Below are positions 25,048 through 33,397 of a stretch of 64,000 bases of DNA, piece after piece (the first letter of the stretch is position 1; the number at the start of each line of letters is the position of its first letter). The notes under the pieces are model-generated. The model did not search any database. It saw only the letters and a program-made list of their open reading frames with translations, and was not told where the DNA came from. Origin of the DNA: CAVQCJ01 sp963711005 (GTDB lineage Bacteria > Actinomycetota > Actinomycetes > Prado026); contig CAVQCJ010000002.1 of the NCBI GenBank assembly GCA_963711005.1, positions 868,001 to 932,000 of the forward strand, written 5' to 3'. The position numbers were made by a program, and so were the translations under genes.

Positions 25048-26276
25048 CGGCTGGGCGGCCACCGGTCGCCGTCGTCGGCATGGGGGTCAAGGCGCCGGGC
25101 GGATGCACGGTCGGCGAGCTCTGGCAGTCACTGGGCAAGGGCCTGTCCACCGCGCGGGAGTTCGACGATCCTCGGCTGCCCCCGGACGTCAGGATCCTGG
25201 TCTCGCTGGTCGACGGCTTCGACCCGACCGCGTACCTGACACCGCCGGAGGTACGGCGGTTCGACCGCTCGCACCAGCTGGCGGTAGGTGCCGCGCAGGA
25301 CGCGATGGATGCCGTCCGGGGGCCGTTGCCCCCACCGCAGCGGTGCGCGGTCGTCTGCGGCGTGGGGCTCGGCGCGAGCGCGACGTACGACGAGCAGCAT
25401 GCGAACCTGCTGGAGCGTGGCGTACGGGCGATGAACCCGCTGACGACGCCGATGGTCATGCCGAGCGCCACGGCGTCGCTGCTGTCGTTGCGGCTCGGGT
25501 TCCGCGGTCCGTGCCTGACCGTGGCCACGGCGTGCGCGTCGGGCGGCACGGCGATCGGCGAGGGCGTCGAGCTGCTGCGCCGCGGTGCCGCGGACCTCGT
25601 GCTCGCCGGCGGGGTGGACTCGCTGGTGACGTACGGCGCGCTGTGCTCGTTCTCCCGGCTGGACGTGATGAGCACGAACGTCGCCGCGCCCGACCTGGCG
25701 TCGCGGCCGTTCGACGTGGACCGGGACGGCTTCGTCATGGGTGAGGGGGCCGGGTTCGTGCTGCTCACGACGCCCGAGCACGCGCGGGAGTCCGGCTGGA
25801 AGATCCTCGGCGTCGTCGCCGGCTACGGATCGAACGCCGACGCCCACCACCTCGTCGCACCCAGCCCCGGCGGCGAGGGTGCGCTGCGCTGCATGCGGCT
25901 GGCGCTCGCCGATGCCGGCGCCGGTCCGGGGGACGTCGCGCACGTCAATGCGCACGGGACCTCCACCGTGCTCAACGACCGGGCGGAGGCGGAGGCGCTG
26001 GTCGCCCTGTTCGGGCCGGACGGTCCGGCGGTGACAGCCGTGAAGGGGACGACGGGGCACCTGGTCGCGGGCTCGGGGGCGGTCGAGGCGATCGTCACGG
26101 TGCTGTCGGTGCGCACCGGGCTGGTCCCACCGGTGGCCGGGCTCCGGACCCTGGACGCGGCGACGCCGGTCGATGCGGTCATGGGCGAGGTCCGCCAGGT
26201 CGGGACGGGCTACGGACTGAGCAGCTCGTTCGGCTTCGGCGGTGCGAACGCGGCGCTGCTGATCGGTCCCGGCTGA
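25044..26276 (+). CDS. Beta-ketoacyl-ACP synthase (KAS II/FabF-like)
   Basis: 410 residues from GTG 25044. The thiolase-fold Cys-His-His set is present: ATACASGGTAIG (nucleophile), VNAHGTSTVLND and TTGHLVAGSGAVE. So it is an active condensing enzyme rather than a chain-length factor. It is the last gene of the ACP - methyltransferase - Tat protein unit, with a 4-bp overlap, and is likely to extend chains on the cassette's ACP. Only 4 bp separate its stop from that of the convergent acyltransferase. Confidence 0.92.
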   Translation: MTAGRPPVAVVGMGVKAPGGCTVGELWQSLGKGLSTAREFDDPRLPPDVRILVSLVDGFDPTAYLTPPEVRRFDRSHQLAVGAAQDAMDAVRGPLPPPQRCAVVCGVGLGASATYDEQHANLLERGVRAMNPLTTPMVMPSATASLLSLRLGFRGPCLTVATACASGGTAIGEGVELLRRGAADLVLAGGVDSLVTYGALCSFSRLDVMSTNVAAPDLASRPFDVDRDGFVMGEGAGFVLLTTPEHARESGWKILGVVAGYGSNADAHHLVAPSPGGEGALRCMRLALADAGAGPGDVAHVNAHGTSTVLNDRAEAEALVALFGPDGPAVTAVKGTTGHLVAGSGAVEAIVTVLSVRTGLVPPVAGLRTLDAATPVDAVMGEVRQVGTGYGLSSSFGFGGANAALLIGPG

Positions 26277-26280
26277 CGAC

Positions 26281-26898
26281 TCAGACCGGGTCCGCCCAGC
26301 GGTCGGCCAGCGGCGCCTCGTTGCGGGTCAGCGCGAAACGCACCGGGGCGCGCGGCTCGTTCCAGTAGAGCCGGTCCGGCCCCAGCACCTCGAGGTTCAG
26401 GCCCAGCAGCCCGACCAGCCGGCGCGCGCGCAGCGACATCATCCCGCACGCGACGCCATAGCCCCGGGTGCGCATCTCCAGGTACAGGCGGCACAGCAGC
26501 GCGATGAACGCCGCGTGCTGGTAGTTCTGGTGCGTGCGGACGACGGCCATCCGCCCGACGTCGACGACGCGGCCGGCCGGTTCGACGACCAGCCCGCACT
26601 CGTCCTGGGTCGGCAGCGCCGCCGGGGGCAGGACCAGCCGGCCGGTGCTGACCGGAGCGTCCTCGTACCAGCCGATCACGTGCAGCGCGCGGGCGTCGAA
26701 CCCGTCGCGCTCGAGGCCGTCGGCGTCGGGCGCCGGCGTCCACCCCAGCCCGACCGCGGCCTCGAACCGGATCCGGTAGCCGACCGCCCGTTCGGCCTCG
26801 GTCGACGCCAGCGCGAACGAGTACGGGTACGTCGACAGGATCTTCGCTACCAGCGGGTCGAGTGTCCCGCCCGCCCTCGTGTCCAACCCCTCTTCCAC
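26281..26898 (-). CDS. GNAT-fold N-acyltransferase of the autoinducer-synthase/FeeM type
   Basis: About 205 residues from GTG 26898, chosen because GGAGG lies eight bases upstream; the frame is open to 27060. The order RIRFEAAVGLGW...DGFDARALHVIGWYEDAPVSTGRLVLPP...VVDVGRMAVVRTHQN...MMSLRARRLVGLLGLNLEVLGP is that of acyl-ACP-dependent enzymes related to LuxI and FeeM, which join an acyl chain to an amino acid or homoserine lactone. Its 3' end abuts an operon with its own ACP and ketosynthase, the donors such an enzyme needs. Substrate unknown. Confidence 0.65.
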   Translation of the reverse strand: MEEGLDTRAGGTLDPLVAKILSTYPYSFALASTEAERAVGYRIRFEAAVGLGWTPAPDADGLERDGFDARALHVIGWYEDAPVSTGRLVLPPAALPTQDECGLVVEPAGRVVDVGRMAVVRTHQNYQHAAFIALLCRLYLEMRTRGYGVACGMMSLRARRLVGLLGLNLEVLGPDRLYWNEPRAPVRFALTRNEAPLADRWADPV

Positions 26899-27108
26899 GA
26901 GCGCATCCTCCACCAACGGCGACTGTCCAGCCCTGCCGAGGCCTGCCTGCCCGAACTCTCCACCGGGTCGATCTGGGTTCGAACCGCTGTCGAGGACGCC
27001 GGTCGCCCAATGGCCGACGGCCGAGCCGGTGCCAAGTCCGGGCCTGGAATTCGGATGCACCTCGACGTCGGCTGAGCCTGACCCCGCCCTCGACCGAGAC
27101 GTCGCCGG

Positions 27109-28149
27109 CTAGACCGGTCGATCGAGCCAGACCCGGTCTCGGAGAGCGATGCCGTCGATGTGGATGGTGACCGGGTAGCCGGCCTCCGGCGTGAACGCGT
27201 CGGCCTCCACGGAGCGCAGCCGGAATCCCTGCCGCTGGTAGAAGCGCAGGTTGCCGGTGTCCGCGGCCGCAGTCGAGACGACCAGCGAACGGGTCGGTCC
27301 GCCCCGAAGGGCGTCGACGGCGGCCGCGACGAGGAGACGCCCCACGCCACCCCCCTGCTGGGTCGGGCGCACAGCCATGTTCTTGAGCTCCCGCTGGTCC
27401 TGACGGGCGGTCTCGACCAGCTGCAGGTGGCCGATGATCTCGTGCCCGCGCATCGCCACCAGAACAGTCCCCTCGCAGATGTAGGCGTCGAGCTGGGCCT
27501 CCGAGTCCTCAGCGAGCTCGAACAAGCCGCGCAGCTCGGCCCGGTCGCCAGTGAACTCCTCGACCCGGATGCCGTCGTCCGGACTGCCCGGCTCATGCGC
27601 GCCGGCCTCGGCCAGCACCAGCAGCGCCGACCGGAGCGCCGGCAGCGTGCCGTCAGGGACGAGGGACCCATCCGGCCCGCGCTCGAGCTCGACGCGGATG
27701 CACGCGGCATCGACCGCTTGGGCGCCGACGTACCCCAGCACGCTCAAGAGCTGTGCGCGCGCTCCCCCGCCGCGGCCAGGGTTGGCCACGTCGAGCCACG
27801 CGACCGGCTTCCCGTACAGCTGACCGCCGCCGACCACCCAGTCCAGGAGGTTCTTCAGGCTGCCCGGGAGACCGCCGGCGTACTCGGGTGTGCAGAAGAG
27901 AACGGCATCCGCGGCGGCGAGGCGGTCGTACAGCTCCGTGACCTCGTCGGGCGGCGGGTCGAGCTCCGGTACGAAGGCGGGGAGGGCGACCAACCCGTCG
28001 TACAGGTCGGTGTCGATCCCGTCCAGGCGCAGCCGGTGCACGGCGGTGAGGGCCGCCAGGTTGGACGAGCCCGGCCGGGTGCTGCCGCACACCAGCAGCA
28101 CCCGACGAGAGGCCCGCGTGGGCGAGGAGCGGTCAGCCACGGTCGTCAC
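27109..28149 (-). CDS. NADPH-dependent FMN reductase fused to a GNAT acetyltransferase
   Basis: About 346 residues. Residues 15-175 are flavodoxin-like (LLVCGSTRPGSSN, VLFCTPEYAGGLPGSLKNLLDW), the FMN-binding loops of NAD(P)H-dependent FMN/quinone reductases. Residues 195-340 are a GNAT domain (KNMAVRPTQQGGGVGRLL, acetyl-CoA pyrophosphate loop; NLRFYQRQGF). Start GTG 28149 lies inside the 3' end of a decayed anti-sigma gene. The fusion may detoxify an electrophile in two steps, but that is inference. Confidence 0.8.
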   Translation of the reverse strand: MTTVADRSSPTRASRRVLLVCGSTRPGSSNLAALTAVHRLRLDGIDTDLYDGLVALPAFVPELDPPPDEVTELYDRLAAADAVLFCTPEYAGGLPGSLKNLLDWVVGGGQLYGKPVAWLDVANPGRGGGARAQLLSVLGYVGAQAVDAACIRVELERGPDGSLVPDGTLPALRSALLVLAEAGAHEPGSPDDGIRVEEFTGDRAELRGLFELAEDSEAQLDAYICEGTVLVAMRGHEIIGHLQLVETARQDQRELKNMAVRPTQQGGGVGRLLVAAAVDALRGGPTRSLVVSTAAADTGNLRFYQRQGFRLRSVEADAFTPEAGYPVTIHIDGIALRDRVWLDRPV

Positions 28150-28346
28150 CGTCGCGCCCCCGCCGGTACAGCCGCATGAGGTCGAGCCGTGCAAGCGGGT
28201 CCAGATCCTCCTCGAGGACGAGACCGCGCACGGCGACCGTTACCCGGATCTGCTTGACGTACATCGAGGTAGTCGGTGACGAGCGCCACCGCCTCGCGGC
28301 AGGTGATCTCGTGGCCGAGAGAGCCGGGGCGTGATCGTGGGGTCAC
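28133..28346 (-). pseudogene. Decayed zinc-finger anti-sigma factor (internal deletion and frameshift)
   Basis: From GTG 28346 the frame begins GHEITCREAVALVTDYLD, the N-terminus of ZAS-type anti-sigma factors. It should continue to the HxxxCxxC zinc motif. Instead the sequence jumps, in another frame, to YVKQIRVTVAVRGLVLEEDL and DLMRLYRRGRDG, the family's C-terminal part, ending at TGA 28133-28135. About 20-25 codons containing the Cys/His ligands are missing, so no functional zinc finger can form. The start overlaps the sigma remnant stop (GTGA), as in intact sigma/anti-sigma operons. Confidence 0.7.
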
Positions 28347-28482
28347 CCCAGCACCTCCTTTTCCAGCCGCTCGCGAATGCGGGTCCTCCCACGGTTCAGG
28401 AGCACGCGCTGGTTCCCCGCGGTGACACCCAGAATCTCGCACACCTCGTCGCTGCTGAGTACCTGGACGTCGCGCAGCGTTA
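28343..28482 (-). pseudogene. C-terminal remnant of an ECF sigma factor
   Basis: On the minus strand the frame ending at TGA 28343-28345 reads VTLRDVQVLSSDEVCEILGV and then TAGNQRVLLNRGRTRIRERL, the sigma-4 helix-turn-helix of ECF sigma factors with its usual basic C-terminus. Upstream of about 28482 the homology stops abruptly and a fragment of an unrelated plus-strand gene begins. Regions 2 and 3 are missing, so this cannot be a working sigma factor. Confidence 0.75.
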
Positions 28483-28841
28483 CAGGCCTCGTTCGCGGTC
28501 ATCAGCCACGTGACGCCGGCGGGCAAGCCCCGCGCGAGCGGTGTCATGTTCGCCGCAGTGGACCACCGCGTCTACGTGGTCACCGCTGCGGACAGCTGGA
28601 AGGCGCGCCAGATCTCGGACGGCGACGAGATCGCAGTCGCCGTCCCGATCCGCCGCGGTGGCCTGCTTTCGCTGGTGCTGCCCGTTCCGCCAGCCACAGT
28701 CTCCTTCCACGCCACGGCGAAAGTGCATCCCGCCGGCTCGGTCAGCATCGAGACGGTGTCGAAGAAGTTCGCTTCGCTGCTGCCCCCGGAGCGACGAACC
28801 GGAAGCCGGCCGCCGCGCTGGCGCACGTGCCGGTCTCCTGA
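28483..28841 (+). pseudogene. Fragment of a PPOX-like flavin-binding protein
   Basis: The frame SFAVISHVTPAGKPRASGV, then HRVYVVTAADSWKARQI and VAVAVPIRRGGLLSL, resembles pyridoxamine-phosphate-oxidase-like proteins, but the N-terminal third is absent because the homology begins at the junction with the sigma remnant near 28483. Near 28800 it loses its frame; the expected end (ALAHVPVS) appears in another frame up to TGA 28841. Both truncation and frameshift mark it as decayed. Confidence 0.55.
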
Positions 28842-28861
28842 CCAGGAAGCACGGTGCCGCC

Positions 28862-29545
28862 TCAGGGAGGCCGCACCGTTGTTCCAGGTCGAGTGGTTCG
28901 CTGTGGGGCGCGTCGTTTCACCGTCCGCGTGGGGGGCGGGCTCGCGGAAAGCGCAGCCCCGAGCAGGGACTGCGCGGACCACCGCATGGTCTCCGCGGCA
29001 TCGGCGCGCGAGAGCCCACCGATGTCGGTCAGCCATGCGAGGGCCTCCACCCCGATGGCGCTCCGGACGGCGAGGGCGAGTCGATGGATCTCCTCGTCGG
29101 TCAGACGGCCGCGCAGCGGCTGGAGCGCCTCGGAGATCCACCCGATCGCACGGCCTTGGCGCAGCGGCAGCCCGGCACGCCGCAGCGGGTCCGGGTCGAG
29201 CGAGAGGCGCAGCATGGTGCGCTGAGCCGCCTCGGTCTCGAGGATGAGTCGGATGAACCGGGTGGCCACGGCGTCAAGACGCTCGTGGGGGTCTGACGAG
29301 ACGCCATCGGGGAGCAGGCTCGTGGCGGCAGTCTCCGGGTGGGCCGCGACGAGCAGCGATCGCTGGTTGGGGAAGTACCGGTAGGCGGTCGTCCGTGAGA
29401 TGCCGGCCCTTTCGGCCACGTCGTCCACGGTCGGCGTCGCTCCGTCGTTCACCAGCTTCCGTGCGGCGGCGACCAGGCTGTCCCGGGTGCGCTGCTTCTG
29501 CCGGGTGCGACCGCCTGCCTCGTAGGGGATTGACACGCCACTCAT
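28862..29545 (-). CDS. TetR-family transcriptional regulator
   Basis: 227 residues. RTRDSLVAAARKLVNDGATPTVDDVAERAGISRTTAYRYFPNQ is a TetR helix-turn-helix; the C-terminal helices form the ligand and dimer domain. It is divergent from the cupin gene, with a perfect palindrome between them. Ligand unknown. Confidence 0.88.
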   Translation of the reverse strand: MSGVSIPYEAGGRTRQKQRTRDSLVAAARKLVNDGATPTVDDVAERAGISRTTAYRYFPNQRSLLVAAHPETAATSLLPDGVSSDPHERLDAVATRFIRLILETEAAQRTMLRLSLDPDPLRRAGLPLRQGRAIGWISEALQPLRGRLTDEEIHRLALAVRSAIGVEALAWLTDIGGLSRADAAETMRWSAQSLLGAALSASPPPTRTVKRRAPQRTTRPGTTVRPP

Positions 29546-29564
29546 GGTACTGGACTATCCGTCA

Positions 29565-29580
29565 TGGGACTCCTGTCCCA
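29565..29580. promoter_or_regulatory. Palindrome TGGGAC-N4-GTCCCA between TetR and cupin genes
   Basis: A 6-bp perfect inverted repeat with a 4-bp spacer lies 19 bp from the TetR start codon and 16 bp before the cupin start. It could be the TetR operator. Its core GGGACTCCTGTCCC also matches the DosR-box core GGGACTNNAGTCCC at 11 of 12 defined positions, so either regulator could use it. Confidence 0.5.
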
Positions 29581-29596
29581 CGAATCTGGAGGCGCC

Positions 29597-30085
29597 ATGT
29601 CGAAGACAGCGACCGCCACACCCCTCGTCCGTTCCGCAGCACAAGCCGATCAGCGGTGGTTCTCCGGCGGCGGGGTGCACAGCTGGCTGGCCAAGGCCGA
29701 GGAGACCGGGGGTGCGTTCCTGCTCTTCTCGGACGTCATGGAGAAGGGCAAGCGCACCCCACTGCACACCCACCCGTCAGACGAGTCCTTGTACATCGTC
29801 GACGGGGAGGTCCTCGTCCACCTCGACGGTCGTGAACACACGCTGCGCGCCGGCGGCCTCGTCATCGCCCCGCGCGCGGTCCCGCACGCATTCCTGGTGC
29901 TCTCGGCGACCGCAACCGTGCTCACCCTGCACACCCCCGGCACCTGCCAGGCGTTCTACCTCGGTGCGAGCGAACCGCTCACCTCGGACACCGATCGGGT
30001 GGTCGACTTCCACCGCGTCCAGGCATCCGCCATCGCCAACGGAGGCATCGAGATCCTCGGACCGCCCCCCTTCCCGCCGACGTGA
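29597..30085 (+). CDS. Cupin-domain protein
   Basis: 162 residues from ATG 29597 (GGAGG four bases upstream). PLHTHPSDESLYIVDGEVLVHLDG is cupin motif 1 with two His and the Glu metal ligands; APRAVPHAF is motif 2 with its His. A single cupin domain of this size is a small metal-binding dioxygenase, isomerase or sugar-binding protein; the reaction is not predictable. It is likely controlled by the divergent TetR protein. Confidence 0.85.
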   Translation: MSKTATATPLVRSAAQADQRWFSGGGVHSWLAKAEETGGAFLLFSDVMEKGKRTPLHTHPSDESLYIVDGEVLVHLDGREHTLRAGGLVIAPRAVPHAFLVLSATATVLTLHTPGTCQAFYLGASEPLTSDTDRVVDFHRVQASAIANGGIEILGPPPFPPT

Positions 30086-30139
30086 CTCAGCCGGTGCCTG
30101 CGACGCGTCCTGGTCGACATGGTCGAACCGCAGTCGAGG

Positions 30140-31786
30140 TCAGCTGGTGCCCCGGCCGGCCAGGTGCTCCGCAGTCGGCGTCGTCGACTTCTCCGGCTCG
30201 AGGATGATGACGTCATCCTCGTCGGGGACGAGCGTCGGAGTCGCACGGTTCAGCGTCTCGCCGGCGAAGAACTCCGGCGCACCGAACCGCCACAGCACCA
30301 TGAGCACGAGACCGAGGACCATGGTCACCAGGAAGATCAGGAACACCCCGCCGATCTCCCAGTGCGGCGCGAAGCCCATCTGCCACGACGTCCAGCTCTG
30401 GTCGCTGTTCACGTCCCAGTCGGCCTTCATGCTCCACAGCAGTGCGAAGTACAGCATCAGCCCGCCGAGGGCGGGCAGGATCCCCTGCATCCACAGGTTA
30501 CGCGCCGACTTGGTCAACGACTTGCGGTAGTACCAGGCGCACGTGAGGCCGGTGAGGCCGTAGTAGAAGGCGATCCAGATCCCGATGGCCGTGACCGAGT
30601 CGGCGATGATGTACCCGCCGGCGAGGAAGTTCATCAATGCGTACATGACGATCGAGACGCCACCCATCACCAGCGTGGCGACCGTCGGTGTCAGGTACCG
30701 CGGGTGCATCTTCGCGAAGACCTTCGGCAGCCCGCGGTAGACGCCCATGGACAGCGCGGTGCGTGCCGTCGGGAGAATGGTGGTCTGCGTCGAGGCCGCG
30801 GCCGAGGTCAGCACCATGAGGATCAGCAGGTGCGCGAGGAACGAGCCGTACCAGGCGGTGCCGAACACTGCGGTGCCGAGCACGGAGATCACGTCGGTGA
30901 TGTGCTCGGGGTTGGCCAGGCCGATCCCGGTGTCACCGATCCCGGCGAAGGACTGCGCCGCCAGGGCGACCAGGAAGTAGATGGACAGCAGCAGGACGGT
31001 GGCGATGATCGCCGCACGCCCGGGAGTCCTGGTCTTGTCCTTGGTCTCCTCGTTGACCGACAGCGAGGTGTCCCAGCCCCAGTAGATGAACAGCATCAGC
31101 AGGACGCCGCTGACCAGGGGCGAGAACCCGACCGTGCCCGGGTTGAACCATGACCAGGCCGGGTGCAGGAAGCCGGACGGCGCGTTGCCCAGGGCCACCC
31201 GGCCCAGCGCGACGAGCGCGAAGACCGCGAGCATGACGACCTCGACCGACAGCAGCACCTTCTGGACGCGCGCCGACAGCTCGATCCCGCGGTAGCAGAT
31301 GTAGGTGAGCGAGGCGATGAACAGCACGCCGACGAGCAGGACCCAGCCGCTGGTCGCGTTGTCCCCGATGCCGTGGGCGTTGAACAGGAGGAAGAAGTAC
31401 TGGCCGGTGACCTGGGCGAGGCTGGCCATCACGAGGATGTCGGCCACGATGATTCCCCAGCCGCCCAGCCACCCGACCCACGGGCCGAAGGTGCGCGTGC
31501 CCCAGGTGAAGGTGGTTCCGCAGTCTGGGTCGGCCTTGTTGAGCTCGCTGTAGCCGATGGAGACCAGCAGCATCGGGATGAACGCCATCACGATGACCAG
31601 CGGGGCTGCCAGCCCGACGCCGACCACGATCAGGCCCAGAGTGGCGGCGAGGCTGTAGGCGGGTGCCGTGGACGCGACGCCGATGACGATGCTCGACAGC
31701 AGGCCCAAGGCGTTGGGCTTCAGCCCCTTGTCGACCTGCGGCTCGACCACTGAGGTGGTGGTGCCTGCGGTGGCCATCTCCTCCAC
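30140..31786 (-). CDS. APC-superfamily amino-acid permease
   Basis: 548 residues with about 12-14 membrane helices. GVASTAPAYSLAATLG in helix 1 and GTTFTWGTRTFGPWVGWLGGW in helix 3 are typical of the amino acid-polyamine-organocation superfamily. Start GTG 31786 has GGAG seven bases upstream. It follows glutamate dehydrogenase by 13 bp in the same direction, so the pair is probably one operon that imports or exports an amino acid linked to glutamate metabolism. Confidence 0.9.
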   Translation of the reverse strand: MEEMATAGTTTSVVEPQVDKGLKPNALGLLSSIVIGVASTAPAYSLAATLGLIVVGVGLAAPLVIVMAFIPMLLVSIGYSELNKADPDCGTTFTWGTRTFGPWVGWLGGWGIIVADILVMASLAQVTGQYFFLLFNAHGIGDNATSGWVLLVGVLFIASLTYICYRGIELSARVQKVLLSVEVVMLAVFALVALGRVALGNAPSGFLHPAWSWFNPGTVGFSPLVSGVLLMLFIYWGWDTSLSVNEETKDKTRTPGRAAIIATVLLLSIYFLVALAAQSFAGIGDTGIGLANPEHITDVISVLGTAVFGTAWYGSFLAHLLILMVLTSAAASTQTTILPTARTALSMGVYRGLPKVFAKMHPRYLTPTVATLVMGGVSIVMYALMNFLAGGYIIADSVTAIGIWIAFYYGLTGLTCAWYYRKSLTKSARNLWMQGILPALGGLMLYFALLWSMKADWDVNSDQSWTSWQMGFAPHWEIGGVFLIFLVTMVLGLVLMVLWRFGAPEFFAGETLNRATPTLVPDEDDVIILEPEKSTTPTAEHLAGRGTS

Positions 31787-31799
31787 CCGCTTTCTCCTG

Positions 31800-33158
31800 T
31801 CAGACGGTGCTCTCGTCGAGCATCGCGTCGGCGACCGTGATGAAGCCGCGAGCGTTCGCCCCGAAGACGTAGTCGCCCGAACGGCCGTAGTCCTCCGCGG
31901 TGTCCGCCACCGCTCGGTGGATCGACTTCATGATCTTGAGCAGCCACGCATCGACCTCTTCGCCCGGCCAGCGCAGGCGCTCCGAGTTCTGGGTCATCTC
32001 CAGCCCGGAGACCGCGACACCGCCGGCGTTGACGGCCTTGGCCGGTCCGAACAGAACGCCCGAGCTGGTCAGCAGCTCCACGGCGTCCCGGCTGGTGGGC
32101 AGGTTCGCGCCCTCGGCGACCAGACGCACACCGTTGCCGACGAGGTTGGCCGCGTCCTTGCCGTTGATCTCGCCCTGGGTCGCGCACGGGAAAGCGCAGT
32201 CTGCGGGAACGGCCCACATCGGGTTCCAGTCGGAGGCCGACACCGGGACGTACAGTGCTCCCGGGACGTGCTCTGCGTACTCGCGGATGCGCCCCCGGCG
32301 CTCGTTCTTCAGCTCCATGACGTACGCGAGCTTGTCCTCGTCGAGCCCCGCGGGGTCGTGGACGAAGCCGTCCGAGTCCGACAGGGTGATCGGCCGTGCG
32401 CCCAGGTCCAGCAGCTTGCGCGCGGTGTACTGGGCGACGTTGCCGCTGCCGGAGACCAGGCACGTCTTGCCGGCCAGGTCGTCGCCTACCGAGGCCAGCA
32501 TCTCAGCCGCGAAGTAGACGGTGCCGAAGCCTGTGGCCTCTGGGCGGATGGCCGACCCGCCCCACCCCGGCCCCTTTCCGGTGAGGACGCCGGCGAATTC
32601 GTTGGTGATCCGCTTGTAGTGCCCGAACAGGAAGCCGATCTCGCGGCCGCCCACGCCGATGTCACCGGCGGGCACGTCGGTGAACTGGCCGATGTGCCGG
32701 TAGAGCTCGGTCATGAAGGCCTGGCAGAATCGGCGTACCTCGGCGTCGCTGCGCCCCTTCGGGTCGAAGTCGGCGCCTCCCTTCGCGCCGCCCATGGGAA
32801 GCGTCGTCAGCGCGTTCTTGAACGTCTGCTCGAAGGCCAGCGCCTTGAGCAGCCCGAGTCGCACCGACGGGTGGAACCGCAGCCCGCCCTTGTACGGTCC
32901 GATCGCACTGTTCATCTGGACGCGGTAGCCGCGGTTCACCTGCACCTCGCCGGCGTCGTCCACCCAGCTCACCCTGAACATGACCGCGCGCTCGGGCTCC
33001 ACCAGCCGCTCGAAGACCTTGGCATGGACGTACTCGGGGTTGCGTCGCAGCACCGGGTCCAGGGAGCCTGCCACCTCCTGGACGGCCGCCAGGAACTCCG
33101 GCTCATCGGGGTATCGGGTCTCGAGGCCTCGGACGACCTCGTCCAGGTTGCCGTACAC
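31800..33158 (-). CDS. gdhA: NADP-type glutamate dehydrogenase
   Basis: 452 residues, the size of the hexameric NADP-dependent class. NSAIGPYKGGLRFHPSV and PMGGAKGGADFDPKG hold the substrate and catalytic Lys residues; VSGSGNVAQYTARKL is the nucleotide-binding loop. It interconverts 2-oxoglutarate plus ammonia and glutamate with NADPH. Start GTG 33158 is set by GGAGG. The permease gene follows directly. A CAGGG-N8-CCCTG palindrome lies 56 bp upstream of the start, in the region shared with the divergent saccharopine-dehydrogenase-like gene. Confidence 0.93.
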   Translation of the reverse strand: MYGNLDEVVRGLETRYPDEPEFLAAVQEVAGSLDPVLRRNPEYVHAKVFERLVEPERAVMFRVSWVDDAGEVQVNRGYRVQMNSAIGPYKGGLRFHPSVRLGLLKALAFEQTFKNALTTLPMGGAKGGADFDPKGRSDAEVRRFCQAFMTELYRHIGQFTDVPAGDIGVGGREIGFLFGHYKRITNEFAGVLTGKGPGWGGSAIRPEATGFGTVYFAAEMLASVGDDLAGKTCLVSGSGNVAQYTARKLLDLGARPITLSDSDGFVHDPAGLDEDKLAYVMELKNERRGRIREYAEHVPGALYVPVSASDWNPMWAVPADCAFPCATQGEINGKDAANLVGNGVRLVAEGANLPTSRDAVELLTSSGVLFGPAKAVNAGGVAVSGLEMTQNSERLRWPGEEVDAWLLKIMKSIHRAVADTAEDYGRSGDYVFGANARGFITVADAMLDESTV

Positions 33159-33211
33159 GTCGGCACCTCCAGTCCTGCAGCTCGAACGTAGGCCGAGCGG
33201 ACGGGCGCCAA

Positions 33212-33229
33212 CAGGGCATTTGGACCCTG
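33212..33229. promoter_or_regulatory. Palindrome CAGGG-N8-CCCTG in the gdhA divergent region
   Basis: The core GGGCATTTGGACCC (33214-33227) has the GGG-N8-CCC spacing of DosR boxes but matches the full core poorly (four mismatches in twelve). It shares the flanking CAACAGGG with the site before the hydrogenase operon. It is suitably placed to control gdhA or the divergent gene. Confidence 0.35.
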
Positions 33230-33397
33230 CTTCAGGACCCCGCCGGACGGCTCGAAGTGTGCCGGGGGGACCGCAGATCCGGGGCGAGTCGTACCTGCCG
33301 ACCGGGGCTTTCGGCACTGCTGCCGCCGACTCCGGCCAGGCAGACTCGCAAGTGTCGGAGAACCGCTCCGGCACTCGGTGGAGTGGAGGCGCTGGTC

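Noticed and set aside
26970..26995. GGTTCGAACC, resembling a tRNA T-loop
   Set aside because: The flanking bases do not pair into a 5-bp stem and no acceptor, D or anticodon arm is present on either strand.
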